From: Cylindrodendrum hubeiense
Lineage: Eukaryota; Ascomycota; Sordariomycetes; Hypocreales; Nectriaceae
Direction of reading: 5' to 3'
DNA length: 64,000 nt
Assembly: GCA_014621425.1 (NCBI GenBank)
Contig: JAANBB010000102.1
Location: 1-64,000, forward strand
Shown: positions 35,201 through 47,747 of the stretch, one piece after another
Layout: each line of letters begins with the position of its first letter
Position numbering within the stretch: position 1 is the first letter of the stretch
The notes under the pieces: generated by a model
What the model was told of the DNA's origin: nothing
The model's database searches: none
The model's input: only the letters and a program-made list of their open reading frames with translations
Translations under genes and position numbers: made by a program

Positions 35201-35696
35201 AGCAAACCCATCGGAGCCACCTTTCAAGTCGGTTGTCTTCTCTGGCTGGACTTCACACTTGGATCTCATTGAACTTGCTCTTAATGCGGTCGGAATCACC
35301 TTCACGAGGCTTGACGGCAGTATGAGTCGCACGGCACGTACTGCGGCTATGGATAGGTTCCGAGAGGACAACAATGTGCACGTCATCCTGGTCTCGATCA
35401 TGGCTGGTGGGCTGGGTCTCAACCTCACGTCAGGGAACAGCGTTTACGTCATGGAGCCACAGTACAACCCAGCTGCGGAGGCGCAAGCTGTCGACCGTGT
35501 GCACCGACTGGGCCAAAAGCGACCCGTGCGTACTGTCCGGTATATCATGCGTGGCAGCTTCGAAGAGAAGATGCTAGAACTTCAGGAGAAGAAGAAGAAG
35601 CTAGCAAGTCTCAGTATGGATGGCCAAAATAAGGCCCTGGACAAGGCGGAGGCGGCCAGGCAAAAGCTCATGGACCTGCGTAGTCTCTTCAAATGA
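32207..35696 (+). CDS. RAD5/HLTF-like SNF2 helicase with RING finger
   Basis: Nuclear Swi2/Snf2-family ATPase with an inserted RING finger, the architecture of Rad5/HLTF proteins that act in post-replication DNA repair. Exons 32207-32219, 32338-32823 and 32878-35696 give 1105 aa. The N-terminal 170 residues are disordered. Residues about 180-330 look like a diverged HIRAN-type DNA-binding module. Walker A (GILGDMMGLGKT) is near residue 458 and the DEAH box (VLDEAHMI) near 601. An acidic run (DIDDDDDDDD) follows, then a C3HC4-like RING at about 817-883 (CIECSRK, CFHVICRSCIK, CPIC). The helicase C domain ends with LVSIMAGGLGLNLT and VDRVHRLGQKRPV. The frame has no ATG before 32442, so a 13-bp first coding exon (MATN-G) joined at 32338 is proposed; this junction restores frame exactly. 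Orthology to RAD5 versus another fungal member is not settled. Confidence 0.9.
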
Positions 35697-36320
35697 GTGG
35701 CGATGATACCCAACTTATACGGGAATTGGGAAACCTTTATCCAGCATCGGACAGGCGTACTGGGAATGGATCTTTTCATCATGTTTTCTATCTTTTCTAT
35801 CTTCTCTGCGCCGGTACAAAGCTGGCTCGGGGACTCTCAGCTAGCATTATGGCGGAGCACACTTATCACGGATCCTGGTTTGTGCCGCATCAGGCGGGGA
35901 CTTATACCGGCTCTCACGAGAGGTTTTCCGGGGATGGGCGGCAAACACTTTTTTTTTGGGGGGCATAGCACGGCATGACATGAGCGATGAGAGATAACCA
36001 ATTCTACGGTAGAGGAAGACAGAAATACAGCTTTGGCTTTAATTACGGCATGGCTGATGAACTTTCTTACCTTGGAGCAATTTACAGTCGTGACGGTTCT
36101 CAAGTGAAGTGACCTAATCTGAGTACCTGACCAACGGATATGTCGCAGTGAAGTCGGGTGTAGTTGTGACCATTTAATCAATCAAGTCAGTGGTATCTAA
36201 TTCTCACAGTAGCCCCAATCTCTAATTCACCCCAACGCCATCCTACTTTTTGAATCCTTCAACTAGCCTGGTTTTGAGTTGCTATATAAACACCAGGCCA
36301 GTAGAGCCAGGCTTGCCTCC
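35697..36320. other. Intergenic region between convergent genes
   Basis: 3' regions of the helicase gene and GCP2; AT-rich with homopolymer runs (T9 near 35949). No gene supported. Confidence 0.5.
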
Positions 36321-39226
36321 TCAAATAGACTCCTCCTCAGTGCGCAGGCCTGCGTACTCAGTCCCCTGGTTGGCTGTGCTTAGTCGGGCACACAAGCTCA
36401 GTAGGACGACGGTTTCGGTAGCGGCGTAGTGGTTGAGGGCGTCGAGTAAGATCTGCAGATGGCGGCTAAAGCTGCCCTCCAAGTTGCGGATGATCTCAAA
36501 AAGGCCCTCAATACGGGCGTCAGCGTCGTCGCCAGGGGCTGAGGCGGTCGACGCATCGTGGTTGGCGGTGGAGGAGCGCTGGGCGGCCTTTGTTGCCTGG
36601 AAGCGCTTCCACTGGTCTGCTGTCATGGTAGGGGGTTTGTTAAATCCGGAGAGGTCGGGGTCGGATTTCTCGAGCTCGCGGGTGAGTCGGTTCGTGTAGG
36701 CGGCGAAGATAGTACAGGTCTGTATGAGTTTGGAGTGAATCTGGAAAGTACGGGATTAGCGAGAATGTTGGAGATAAGGGGGATCAGCTCTTGAATACAT
36801 ACCCTCAGCAACTTGCTATTGGTGAGCATACACTCCTTGAGACAGGTATCCAGGAAGTCGACATGGTCCTGCATCAGCTCATCAACAGTCCGGTTGGACC
36901 CTCCGGAGCCCATTGAGCCGGCGTTCCCCTCCTCAGTCTTCAGACGCGACATGAACTTGGTCCAGTTAGGCTCGATTACTTCGGCGGTGCAAAAGTAGAG
37001 CAGCTGCTGGACAAAGACGAGCATACGTGCACGCAGGGTCCAGACACGGCGCTTCCAGATCTCAAGTTTGCGGATGGCGCCCTTGTGGCCCCAGCCGATA
37101 CCGCGCGTTTGTGTCTGCCAGGTAGCCGAGAGCTGCGACTCGACGTAGCGCAGGGAGAGGAGGAAGCGGAAGAGGGCCTGGTAACGCCAGATAGTTTTGC
37201 GACTGATGACGAGGGAAACGGGGAAGGGGACCGAATAGTCGAGCTGCAGGGACGTGAAGCCGATGGCGTTCTTGTCCTTCTCGGTCGGTTCGTTGGCCAG
37301 GGGCTGGAGCGCCTCGCCCTGCTCGATGCCAGTGATGTTGACAACGCGCTGCAAGGACCGAATCAAGGGGGTCTCATTCTTCTCGACCTTGACGTCGTCC
37401 TTGAAGGGGTCCATGGAGACGATGCTCCCGGGCTGTCGCAGAACTAGATCCAGCAGCGATTGCAGCTTGCCGGTGTTAACGGCCTTGACGGGCTTGCGTA
37501 GCTCTGAGGCGCCCAGCTCGAGGAAGTAGGAGAAGTAGTCTGACGGGTCGAGGAAGAAATAGTGCTTGAGGGAGCGTAGGCGCGCAGGCAGGGCGTGTGT
37601 GGTGAGGAGGAGTTGCATCAGGGACTCGTTGGCGTGGGCGTAGGCGTTGTTGACGTTCTCGAGGAAGCGGCTGTCGTCAAACGACGCTGGTACATCCTTG
37701 ACGACCTTGCTGACGTCGACGCCGCCGCACTCGCGGACCACGTTGAGGTATTTGCCGGCGAGCAGGACCTTGCCCTTGACGCCCTCGAGTTGCGGCGGAA
37801 CATGCTGGTCGAGAATGGTATATCTCCGCTCCCAGTACTCGTCCGTGTAGTCCTGCTCGAGGCGCTCGCGGCGGATGCTCTTTTGCTCCTTGATCAGGAA
37901 CTCTGCGTGGGGGTCATGAATCCCACCGTGATGGAGCCACTCGTTGAGCATAACCATGTATGGCTTGCTGGCATCCCGCAGTAACGATGTGAGGAGGGCT
38001 CGAGCCGCCGGGTCGCCCGACATGGACTCGAGTCGTTTCGTGATCAGCCCAAGAACGACGCCGCCCTTGCAAATCTTCTTGCCCGTCATGTTGCCAGGCA
38101 TGATCTCGCCTCCGTCCTGTAAGTTCTTGATGATCTTATCATAGTCGTCCGAGTCGGATTCTTCTTCCTCGGCCCAGTCATCCAGCAACGCGTTCTTCTT
38201 GAGCAGCTCGTGTGCAAGTGAATACAGCTGGAGCATCATCTGGCTGGTCGACATGGTGTGAATATTGAGCACATGCACTGTGAATGTTTCGCTAGTCAGG
38301 AACTGCGTCTCCAGTTGCGCAATCATGACTAGGTAGTCCTGTAGGAACTTGCGTATTGATGCGCAAAGAGCATGGTTGACAGAGCCAAACTCCTCGCGAC
38401 TCTGAACGTCGACAAAGGCCTCGAGTGCGGAGTAGTAAGTGGCCATCTTCAGCATCGACTGGGCTAGATCCTGCAGGCTGGGGTCGAGGCCGGGCAGGAT
38501 CCTGAACGTCGGCCCGGATAACCTGTCTCTCTCCTCATTGGGGTTATATCCTTTAGCGAATCTAATGTACTGTCCTTCATATCCCATGAAGACAAAGAGG
38601 AGGTCTTCCACGATAGCGGCTTCCTGAAGCTCTAGGCTCAGCTCATTCAGCGGTTTCGGTTGTGGGGCTTGCGGTACGGTCGAGGCCAGGGGGGGGATCG
38701 ATATCCGCGAGGCCAAGGGGGCGGTGGTGTGAGGTCGTAGGGTGGCTTCGGGGTTCCATGGTGCTTCACGTAGAGTCAGTCGTCGCCACGGTCATCTGAG
38801 TTGACCAGTTCGAGGCCATGGAACGGGCGTACCTTGCGGGGTCTCGGCTCTAACCTTCAGCTCAGGCGTCTTATGCCTGGGTGCGTCCGGCGCGGCCCTG
38901 GTTTCTGAGGGAGCAGCCCGGCGATGGGTCCTCTCTGGGCTCGTCGTAGTCCTCGGTATCACTCGTTCCAGATGCGCCTCAAAGGTCCGCTCGGTGACTC
39001 TCCTCTCCTCGAAGCGGCGCTCCTCGACATTCCTGCTTGTGTTCCGCGGGTTCCCCGACGCCGTACGCTTGTGCATGCCCGGAAAGGCGCCCGGGCGAGG
39101 CGATGGCCCCTTGCTGGACTCGGAGCGCTCGCTCTTGAAGCTGTTGCTCGCATGGGTAGAGACGCGGGGCCGCTCGTCGCTCTGGCCGTTGGCTCGGGAC
39201 GATGCTCGTGGTGCACCGGATGCCAT
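36321..39226 (-). CDS. spc97: Gamma-tubulin complex component 2 (GCP2/Spc97)
   Basis: Subunit of the gamma-tubulin small complex that nucleates microtubules at the spindle pole body. Exons 39226-38833, 38763-36803 and 36740-36321 give 924 aa; introns are 69 and 62 bp, GT-AG. The first exon encodes a Ser/Arg-rich disordered N-terminus from a clean ATG. The GRIP1 region begins at about residue 170 (EAAIVEDLLFVFMGYEGQYI). Typical GCP2 blocks follow: GLITKRLESMSGDP, YWERRYTILDQHVPPQLE, LNVVRECGG, SLKHYFFLDPSDYF, then GRIP2 with VSLVISRKTIWRYQALFRFL and DHVDFLDTCLKECMLTNSKL. The last intron must be removed to read IHSKLIQTCTIFA. It is divergent from the proteasome gene PUP2 with 930 bp between starts. 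Confidence 0.93.
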
Positions 39227-40158
39227 GTTGGCGGGCTACATCTGAACAGGGCCCTTCAGAATTCCAGTGTTATCGATCGGTATCGGACCGGGGAGGCTTC
39301 GGTTGTGGTGGGGGAATCACGAGATGTTGAATCGAAGTTGGTATAAGTGTGTGCCCAATCGCGCCCTGTGGAGATAGACGTGGGGTGTGTCGCGTCGGCA
39401 TAAATTGAGGGGACGGGCATTGCTTGTGCTTATTATTGCCCGATCTACCTGCCTCGACGGAGCACGGAGTAGCTGCATTGCCAACAACTGCTACGGAAGA
39501 AATGATCCAGGGGGACTCAGAAACGCGCCAAAACAGCAGCATCTAATTACATTGGCGATTGTCAACATCCTCAACCGTCTAGAAAATCTCATAGCCAGGT
39601 CGGTAGCTGGGCTCCCCTCTCCAAAGCCCAAGCCCACAACGTCACGTCCTCAGGTCAAGTCCTCAGGATACAAGGGCATTGGCAACAAGCCCAAACAGGC
39701 TTAACGCGGCTTGCTAGCTCGGAAACATAACTGTGGCGGTGAAATCGACTGCCCTGTGTGGCACGGGCCAATGGCACAGGCACCTAAAGTCCCGATGCTA
39801 CAGGGGCCCCTCTCACTGAGCTGTGGCGCCCCAGCGGCGAGCGGCGGACCTTCGTAGCAGGGCGGGCAGAGAGCTCCAGCGCAGCTCAGCTGGGTTCGGT
39901 GTGGGCGGGCGCGGCTGCGGCTACGTAGGCGGACTGCTTGCCTGGCAACTCCAAACTCCAACTCCACGTCCACTCCACCAGAGCTCCTTCATCGTCTTCT
40001 CTCAGCCTTCCCGTCTGCCATCCGCACACCACCACGACTCCGACCCCGCCCAATCCGTCATCTTACGCCCTTTCCCACGACTCTCCGTCCTCGCCGCTCT
40101 CTCGCATCCCCTTCTCCCTGCCCGAGCGCGCCCATCCTTCAGTACCAACACCGCCAAC
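39227..40158. other. Shared divergent promoter, GCP2 / PUP2
   Basis: A 932-bp region with pyrimidine-rich leader sequence before PUP2 (about 39940-40150). No obvious Rpn4-type element was seen; I scanned only by eye. Confidence 0.5.
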
Positions 40159-41055
40159 ATGTTTATGGCAAGATCCGAATACGGCATGTTCACCCCCCAT
40201 CCCCGTCCCCGCCGCGGGCCTCTGCTGCTTCTCTCCTGGCTCCCTCAGGTGTCCGGCATCTCGCTAACCTCTTACTCGCCGCCACAGACCGGGGGATCAA
40301 CACCTTCTCCCCCGAAGGCCGTCTCTTCCAGGTCGAATACTCCCTCGAGGCCATCAAGCTAGGCTCCACTGCCATCGGTGTCGCCACCTCGGAGGGTGTC
40401 ATCCTCGGTGTCGAGAAGCGAGTCACCTCGACCCTCCTCGAGACATCTTCGGTCGAGAAGATTGTCGAGATCGACCGCCACATCGGCTGCGCAATGTCCG
40501 GCCTCCAGGCCGATGCCCGCTCCATGGTCGAGCACGCCCGCGTCGAGTGCCAGAGCCACGCTTTCAACTACAACGAGAACCTGCGTGTCGAGAGCTGCAC
40601 CCAGGCCATCTGCGATCTTGCCCTGCGCTTCGGCGAAGGTGCTGACGGCGAGGAGACCATCATGAGCCGTCCCTTCGGCGTCGCCCTGCTCATTGCTGGC
40701 TTCGACGAAGACGGCCCTCAGCTCTTCCACGCCGAGCCCAGCGGCACCTTCTACCGCTATGACGCCAAGGCCATCGGCTCTGGCTCTGAGGGTGCCCAGG
40801 CCGAGCTTCAGAACGAGTACCACAAGGTAGGTTCCGGGTCTAATCATCCTTCATGAGCACGGACTGACAGGCCGACGATAGTCCTTGACCCTCATTGACG
40901 CAGAGACCCTTGTCCTCAAGACTCTGAAGCAGGTGATGGAGGAAAAGCTAGACTCCAAGAACGTGCAGCTGGCGAGTGTGACCAAGGAAAAGGGCTTCAG
41001 AATATACACAGATGAGGAGATGGCCACTGTCGTAGAGCGGCTGCCGGCGAACTGA
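40159..41055 (+). CDS. pup2: 20S proteasome subunit alpha 5
   Basis: Non-catalytic alpha-ring subunit of the 20S core protease. Exons 40159-40183, 40288-40826 and 40882-41055 give 245 aa, normal for alpha5. The alpha-type N-terminal signature is formed across the first junction: MFMARSEY then [32 protein letters not shown] and [15 protein letters not shown] follow, then the alpha5-typical acidic loop [20 protein letters not shown]. Intron 1 (104 bp) starts with GC (gcatgt) and ends with CAG after a GCTAACC branch site; the conserved SEYDRG sequence leaves no GT alternative. Intron 2 is a normal 55-bp GT-AG intron. The stop lies 271 bp from that of the convergent zinc-cluster gene. Confidence 0.96.
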
Positions 41056-41326
41056 GAGACGAGAGAACAACTCATGAACAAATAGAGAAACGTCTTTTGA
41101 GCTTTGAGATCAGGGCCCAACTACTTGCTAGGGAGACGTACACGAGGCGTTATACCCAAGAGGGCTCGCAATTATGTATCATTAATGTAAGGGTACTGAC
41201 AGTGACGGTGCCAGACATCTAAACTTCCCCTCACACAGGACATCCCAAACATTCCCAGCTCCTCCCATCACCAAGTCCTGGGACCAGTTCATGATACTTT
41301 ATGCACACATAATTCAAAATATGGAC

Positions 41327-44300
41327 TCATCTTGCGTTATCAATCCCGCTCGTAACCTGCTCCCCTTCCTTTGGCAATGCCACCATCTCATCCTTCAGCT
41401 CCAGGAATTGAAGGTCGTGTTCCACCCCGAGTATTCCAAGCGCATATGAGGCGCGTTCGGACTTGACCAGGACCAGGCGTCGCTCCTCGCCGGGTCCATT
41501 CTCAAGCTCTCGGATCATGCGGTCGATACGTCGAGGGTTATTCCACACAGATATCGGCACGCCGGTTTCCTCTACGCGGACATACGGCGGGCCACGGCCA
41601 ATTTGGGCGGCCTTAATCCATCCAGACTCGCAGCCATCGGCAATCTGTCTTGCAGACTGCCAGCCCGTGAGGCGGGAGATGTCGCGCAGCCAGCGTACGA
41701 CCCACCGGCGTTGAGCATCGTCTTGATACTGGAGTAGCGTTAGTATGAAATCTCCAGCGAGTAGGGGTGGAAGAGAAGGGGGCAAGACATACCCCAATAG
41801 CGGCAACAAACAGGCAGAAACAACTCTCAATGAAAGCTGCACTGACGAGTGTGCTGATCTCAGTCATCTGGGAGCAATCATCCGACAAGCCCGCAGCTAT
41901 CCGCCCAAGCTTGTTCGCGAATGCTCCCGTCTGGTGTGCCGACATCCCGGCCGCCTGCATGGCTGCCGGGGCCATTGAGGGATGAGTTCGGTACAGGTGG
42001 ATCATGCCCATATAAAAGTTCATCCAGATGCCAGCAACCGAGAAGGTCCGATACTGCAAAGTCATCCCAAACGGCGAATCCCTTCGATCCGAATACTCGG
42101 GCCGGAGAGGTTCGAATTCGGACCCCAAACTCTTCTCGAAAACTTCAAATCCCTCCTTGATGGACTCCCACTGCTGAATCGCTATATGGAAACTAACATC
42201 GGGATCTTGGTCCTCGGTGGCTTCACTCTGTGGGGACGCCTCTCGCGGGGGCGAAAACCCCATAGGGACCTTGAAGTTACCAGTTGTGGGCATGATACCA
42301 ACAAACGCAGGTGGCGATGGTGCCCCTGGAGGAGCGGGCCTGTTTTGGCTTGCTCTTCGCTTTCGAGCCACGTCTTTGGAGGAGAAATCCGCCACTCGTC
42401 CAAGCAAGAGCATGAGATGATCGTATGTTCCGTAGCTTGGAAAAAGAAATCAGTGTCAAAGTCATTCCAAGTGACACCAAGGGCGTTCTTACATAGCATC
42501 CAGCCTTGAAATGGGGGCCCGAGGTGGGCATTGAGTCCAGCATTCATATTCCATACTTGAAGAACCCGTTAGCTTTGGCGGAGACTCTCGTAGATAGCTG
42601 TAAACTTACAATAGCTTGGTACCACCCAGCATACTCTGATAAACATCCATCTTGCAGTACCACCAGTACAAGTCTCGTATATTCTCGTACTGCTCGATGT
42701 CTCTTTGTGAAGTGAGGTGGGTCGCTGGATCAAGAGGCTGGTCGTCACCCAAACAATAGTCCTCGGCTGTAACATTCTGGCCAGACACCTTTTGCAGGAG
42801 CTCATAGTCAAGGTCAAGTAACTTGCTCTGGGGGTTCACATTATAGCCTGGAAAGAAGGAATTCATCTGATTCTGGTCTTCTGCATCCTTCCTTCTCTGG
42901 GTGAGGCGCTTGATTGGCAAGCATCTCCGTGACATTTCTCTCAGGGGTATCTCACGAAGCAAAATCCTGGCACCAAAGAGGTGGTTGCACCATTTGTTGT
43001 GATCTGATGACCAGACCTCGAAGTATGCTAGCAAAAGGGTCGCCGCGAGGGTTGGAGGTTGCGTCCGCCTCAGCGTTGATTTGACGTTCTTGGCTATCCT
43101 GCGGAGTGCCAGGTGGTAGTGCTTCATGGCTGCAGTGGCGGGGATCTTTTGAAGTTTGGCTATTTGCAAACTAGCCAAGGCTAAAATAGCGTGAAGAAGT
43201 GCGGGATGGTTGAAGGCGATGATTGGGAATGTATCTACATGTTGAATTAGCGCATAGCTCAGTTATTGACGGTAATACACTCACAACTCCAAAGATTATT
43301 GGTTCCCTTGGCATTCGTATCAAAGGTATCTTCGCCTCCGTTGTCGAATGGATGTCGTTCATATAATGACATACTCGGGCCTGTAACCTGAATAAAATGC
43401 ATGAATATTGCCAACATCCTAGCATCCTTGAGTTCTGATATCTGAGCAGAGGCCGTGTATTCTGAAAGCACATTGCATTTCGCAAACGCGGAAAAGGCTC
43501 GTACTTGGGTGCCGTTGATATCCCATGACCCATTGAACTGCTTCACCATTGGACCTAGTATCTCTCGAGGATCCCGGGTCTCGTCGTCTGATTCGCCCAT
43601 TTCGGCATCTTCATCTAGCGAGTCGTCGTCCAAAAACCGGTCATGGACCACATCAGCGTGCTCATCATTCGGCCCGTCGGTCATCGTCGAGCGCCTGGTG
43701 GTCGAATAGTCGTCAATGCCCTGCTCATTAGGAGGGGGACCAAAATGATGGGGTCGAGGATCATGCTCGATTTTGACATATCCGGTTGTGGTCTGAGGCG
43801 ATATCAGAGTGTTAGGTTGCGGATATGGAGGGTGAACTGGTTGGCCTGGGTTGAAGTCGTACACTGCTGGACCGTTCTGCCCATGGGCATAGTGTCCGTA
43901 GGGCGCATTCTCGTGCCCCTGGTAACCAAAGGAGGGGGGCTTGGGTGCAATAATAGGCAAGGGCCCTTGGGATGAATTCTTGCCCTGCATCTGCCCGATC
44001 AAATGCGAGGATCCCGGAGGGTACAGGGCTGGTCCGAATGGACCGCCCTGAATAGCACCCATTGGGTCCTTGAAGACGACGCGTTGGCTATAGCCCTCGC
44101 ATTGCCGCTTGGATTTGATGCAATTATTGCACGTCGGCCTGCCCTCGTCGCATTTGATGCGCCTCCTGCGACAAGCTTTGCGCAAACTGAGTTAGCATTG
44201 CCGCAAGGAAGCACCTTTCAGGTGGATTGATGCTCAACTTACTTAGACATCCCGTCTTTGTCCGCTTTCTGACATTGGCCCTTTTGCGATTGGCATCGTC

Positions 44301-44387
44301 CCTACCGTCATCGTCTTGTTGAGCAGAGGCCGGAGGGGGTTGCTGAGATGCAGTGGCGGTAGACGCCACACCAGAGGCTTGGTCCAT
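41327..44387 (-). CDS. Zn(II)2Cys6 transcription factor with Fungal_trans_2-type domain
   Basis: Nuclear regulator of 922 aa in six exons: 44387-44243, 44175-43285, 43234-42610, 42555-42493, 42435-41793 and 41728-41327. All introns are GT-AG, 50-67 bp. The zinc cluster (C47-C74) is interrupted by intron 1 and reads TGCLTCRRRRIKCDEGRPTC when joined. A 200-residue Pro/Gln/acidic linker follows, then the fungal-specific C-terminal domain: TFPIIAFNHPALLHAILALA, a 63-bp exon 4 reading MEYECWTQCPPRAPISRL, and YGTYDHLMLLLGRVADF. The C-terminal region (WLRDISRLTGWQSARQIADG) is characteristic of Fungal_trans_2-type regulators. The target genes cannot be inferred. The gene has 5 kb of non-coding DNA upstream, more than any other gene here except the 6.2-kb divergent gap. 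Confidence 0.92.
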
Positions 44388-45476
44388 AGCGGCAGTATTG
44401 CAAAGTTGCGAACCGTGACTGGCACGCTTTGATAGGTCTTAATACACACAGATCTGCGCCCAATTGGCGGATTCACATGATGCTCCCTGATGCGCCGGAT
44501 CGGAACAACAAGCTGCAAGCCCGAGGCAAAGCTTCGGCACCCGCGGAAAGCAGAGTAGATGGGGAAACTGCACGAGGAAGAGGGATGATGGGAAAGGCGA
44601 GCCTCTGGTTAGTCAAGAGAAACAGAGCTCGGGGTGTGCAAGAGCGACAGGGACAGGGACGCAAAGAAGCGTGAGCGAGGTGCAGGCCGAGACAGCAAGG
44701 CAACGACCGAGAAAGCGGAGAGGGTGAATAACACGGGAGTCAGGATACGGGACAGGATACAGTCGAGAGGAGTGTCTAGGCTCGAGAACCGGGATGGTGG
44801 ATGATATGCGGGAGGCGGAGAGTAGCGAGACAGAGGCGACCAAGATGGGTTTGTCTATAAGGAAGCTTCCTGGGGGAAGTGAAACATGGTGGTGTAACCC
44901 GATGGTCGGCGGTTTACCAATCCAGTTCGGGGGCCGGCGGGCGGGCGCCAGCGGAGCAGCAGGAGCAAGGGTGGAGGACAGCAGGTCTTTGACTGTCTGT
45001 GTGTGTCTTGTCTTTCGTGTTTGTGGTCCGTGTCTGAGCTCTTGTCTCTTGTCTCTGGACGGAGAGCGGATCGATGCCCCGAGAGTTGCTGCAATTGTTG
45101 CGCTGTGCAGCACAGGGGACCCCGGAAAGGACGATAAAGAAGAGTGGAATGTAGGTCGGTAGGGAGGGAGGTAGGCAGGGAAGTAGCTCAAGGTAAGGAG
45201 GCAGCGAGTGAGTAGCCTACCTCGCTGTCGTGAGGTGACTATGAATGAGAGAGCAGGCGGGCGGGCGAACAAAAGTAGTGGGCGCGCCCAGACTAAGGCG
45301 CAAGACTGCCGCAGACAGCTAGCGGATGTAGTGGGTAAGGTCGATGCTAGGTGGTGGTAGGCGGGGATGGTAAGGTGATGGGTTTACACTGTGGGGGGCC
45401 CCGGCGATGGTGGCAATTGGCAGCCAAGGGCTGCTGGCGTTCGTACCTTGCGGAGTGACAGTGGTGCCGTGTAGGA

Positions 45477-45506
45477 AGGTAGGTAGGTAGGTAGGTAGGT
45501 AGGTAG
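45477..45506. repeat. Microsatellite (AGGT)7.5
   Basis: Perfect tetranucleotide run, upstream of the zinc-cluster gene, within CT-rich (minus strand) DNA. Confidence 0.95.
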
Positions 45507-47720
45507 CGTAGTCCAACTTGGGTAGCTAAGAAGGTAGCTAAGGTAAGGTGAGGTGAGGTCGGGAGGTGGGTGGGGGAGTGGAGTTGAGTCGGGAGTTGGA
45601 GGGGCAAGAGAAGCAAACCGCACAAGAGAAATGGCAGTCGGTCCGTGATTGCTGCTCTTAGTGTTGCTGTTGGATTTAGGTAGGTACGTAGGCGGCGGTG
45701 TGGAGACGGCGAGAGGGAGATTGTGGGAGAAGGAGAGTAAGGAGGAAAAGCAAGAGTGTGAACCCGCGGACGAGTGGGAGGAGAAGGAAAAGGAGACAGA
45801 GACCGACGATACTACGTACGGACAGACACGCAAAAGCAAAGGCCGCGCGAGATCAGATCAAGGGCATTGGATGTGAGGCGGCGGCGGCGCTGCGGGCAAG
45901 AGGAGTGAATCGACGAGAAGAGATGGTGGGTGTCACCAAAAACCACAGCCGGACAAGGGTCAGGGCAAGGAGGGTGGGTGACTTGGCCGGCTGCTGTTTC
46001 TTCTGTCTCTTCCAGATCGAGGAGGGGAAACATGGACGACGTCGAGGCCGAGGCCGAGGCCAATGACAGGGACCAGGACAAGGGACAGGGGACCGGAGAG
46101 GGAACCGTCCAGTGCGTCCTTGAGGTGGGGGCAAAAGCCGCAGCATCTATCGTAAATGGGAGATCTCATCCGTGCAATTTAGCATCCAAAGTTCCTACGC
46201 CATGTCCTGCATTTGGGCGGGATGGATGTGGACCAGGCTGGTGCGCGGTAGCCCAAGAAAGGGCATACCACACCGTCACAGACACAAACACGAACAGGGC
46301 AGTCGAAAGACAATCCACAGAACCGAGGTCCACTATCGAACACGGAGATGGTCTATAAGTATTAGCAGAGAGACCTAGGTACCTTGAGGTAGATGGGCCT
46401 ACTACGTACAGCCTAGAGCTCTCATTGATGGACGCCGGGTGGATGTGTGTATGGAGTCCGGAGGACGGAGTACAGTAGTAGCCCGTTGGGAAAATAGATG
46501 GACATACTCCGTACAGTACGCATGTGTCGAGCCAAGACGCTAATAAACCACCACCAACTGGCCCCAGCAAGTCCGGCAGACAGGTCCTACCCAACGTGGG
46601 AGTGGGTTCCCACGCCGCGACGACACCCCGAGCCAAAGACCCCGGTCTGGCAAGTTACAAGTACGAACCCGCATGCACATCGACAGACTGGATGGCTGGC
46701 GAGGGTTGGGTACGGAGCAGATGGGTCCAGATTGCAGATTGCAGATGGGTGGCATGCCGTGCCGTGTTACCGTTTATTGCATCCACTCACCCGCATGCCC
46801 TCATTCGTTCGCCCATTTCCTCGCTCACCTCGCCCATGCTGCCGCGCTCAGAAGGGCCGTCACGTTGAGCAGCCATGCTCCTATTCCCATCCAGGATCAG
46901 GCGGTGTCGACGTCTCACACGCACACCTTGTTTCCTCTCCCTCTCCCCTCCGTCTCACTTTATATCTGCAGAGTACATGGCCAAACTCCAATTCTTCTCT
47001 ACCTAGCGCATAATACGACAACTAATTAATAATGCCCAGGGATTAAGTCACAGCCCTACAAGCAAGGTTCCTGGTGGTTGGTGACCCGTCGACGTCAGGG
47101 CTCGCAGCCGCCTACACTCAAACAGCGAAGCGAGGTGGATGGCCCTAGAGGGCGTGGTCGGCCAGTGCATCCGTCTTAACCTTATCCCCGCTCGACTGGC
47201 CCTTAACAGGGTTATGCTCTGGAAGCCATCCATCCGCGCATCGACGTCCACATACATGAAGCTGATCTTCAAGCCTCTAGCCAACGTGCGCTGCAGCCAC
47301 TTCCATCGTCGTCCCCCCTCTCCCCCCCTCTTCTCTTGCAGGTCACAGTAAGCGGCATCCCTTATTACTCAATAGGCTTTCTCAATGATGGACCCTGAAA
47401 CTCGATGCCCACTAGCCCAAGCCCTGCATCCCTTCCAATATCCGTATTGCAGACTACTTGGGGCTAAGGCCGGCGAAGCGAGATCCCGAAGTCTACTACA
47501 GAGCCGGCTTACTCGGGCGCTTCTCGGACAGGGCCCGCGCCTTCCTCCACCGGAACCCCCGAACCGTTGCCAGAACCTTATTAGCAACCTCGTCCCTGTG
47601 CGACACGGTCGTAATCTGAGCGAAAGCCTATCCCAAACACCTCCACAACCGCTGTCACCATCGCCAATGCCATGGCCGTTCCCATCACCATCACTAGCTG
47701 CCTCCTGGTGCTTCTGTTCC

Positions 47721-47747
47721 TCGTACTCGTCGTACTCGTCGTACTCC
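47721..47747. repeat. 9-bp tandem repeat tcgtactcg x3
   Basis: Two perfect copies and one with a single change; intergenic. Confidence 0.9.
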
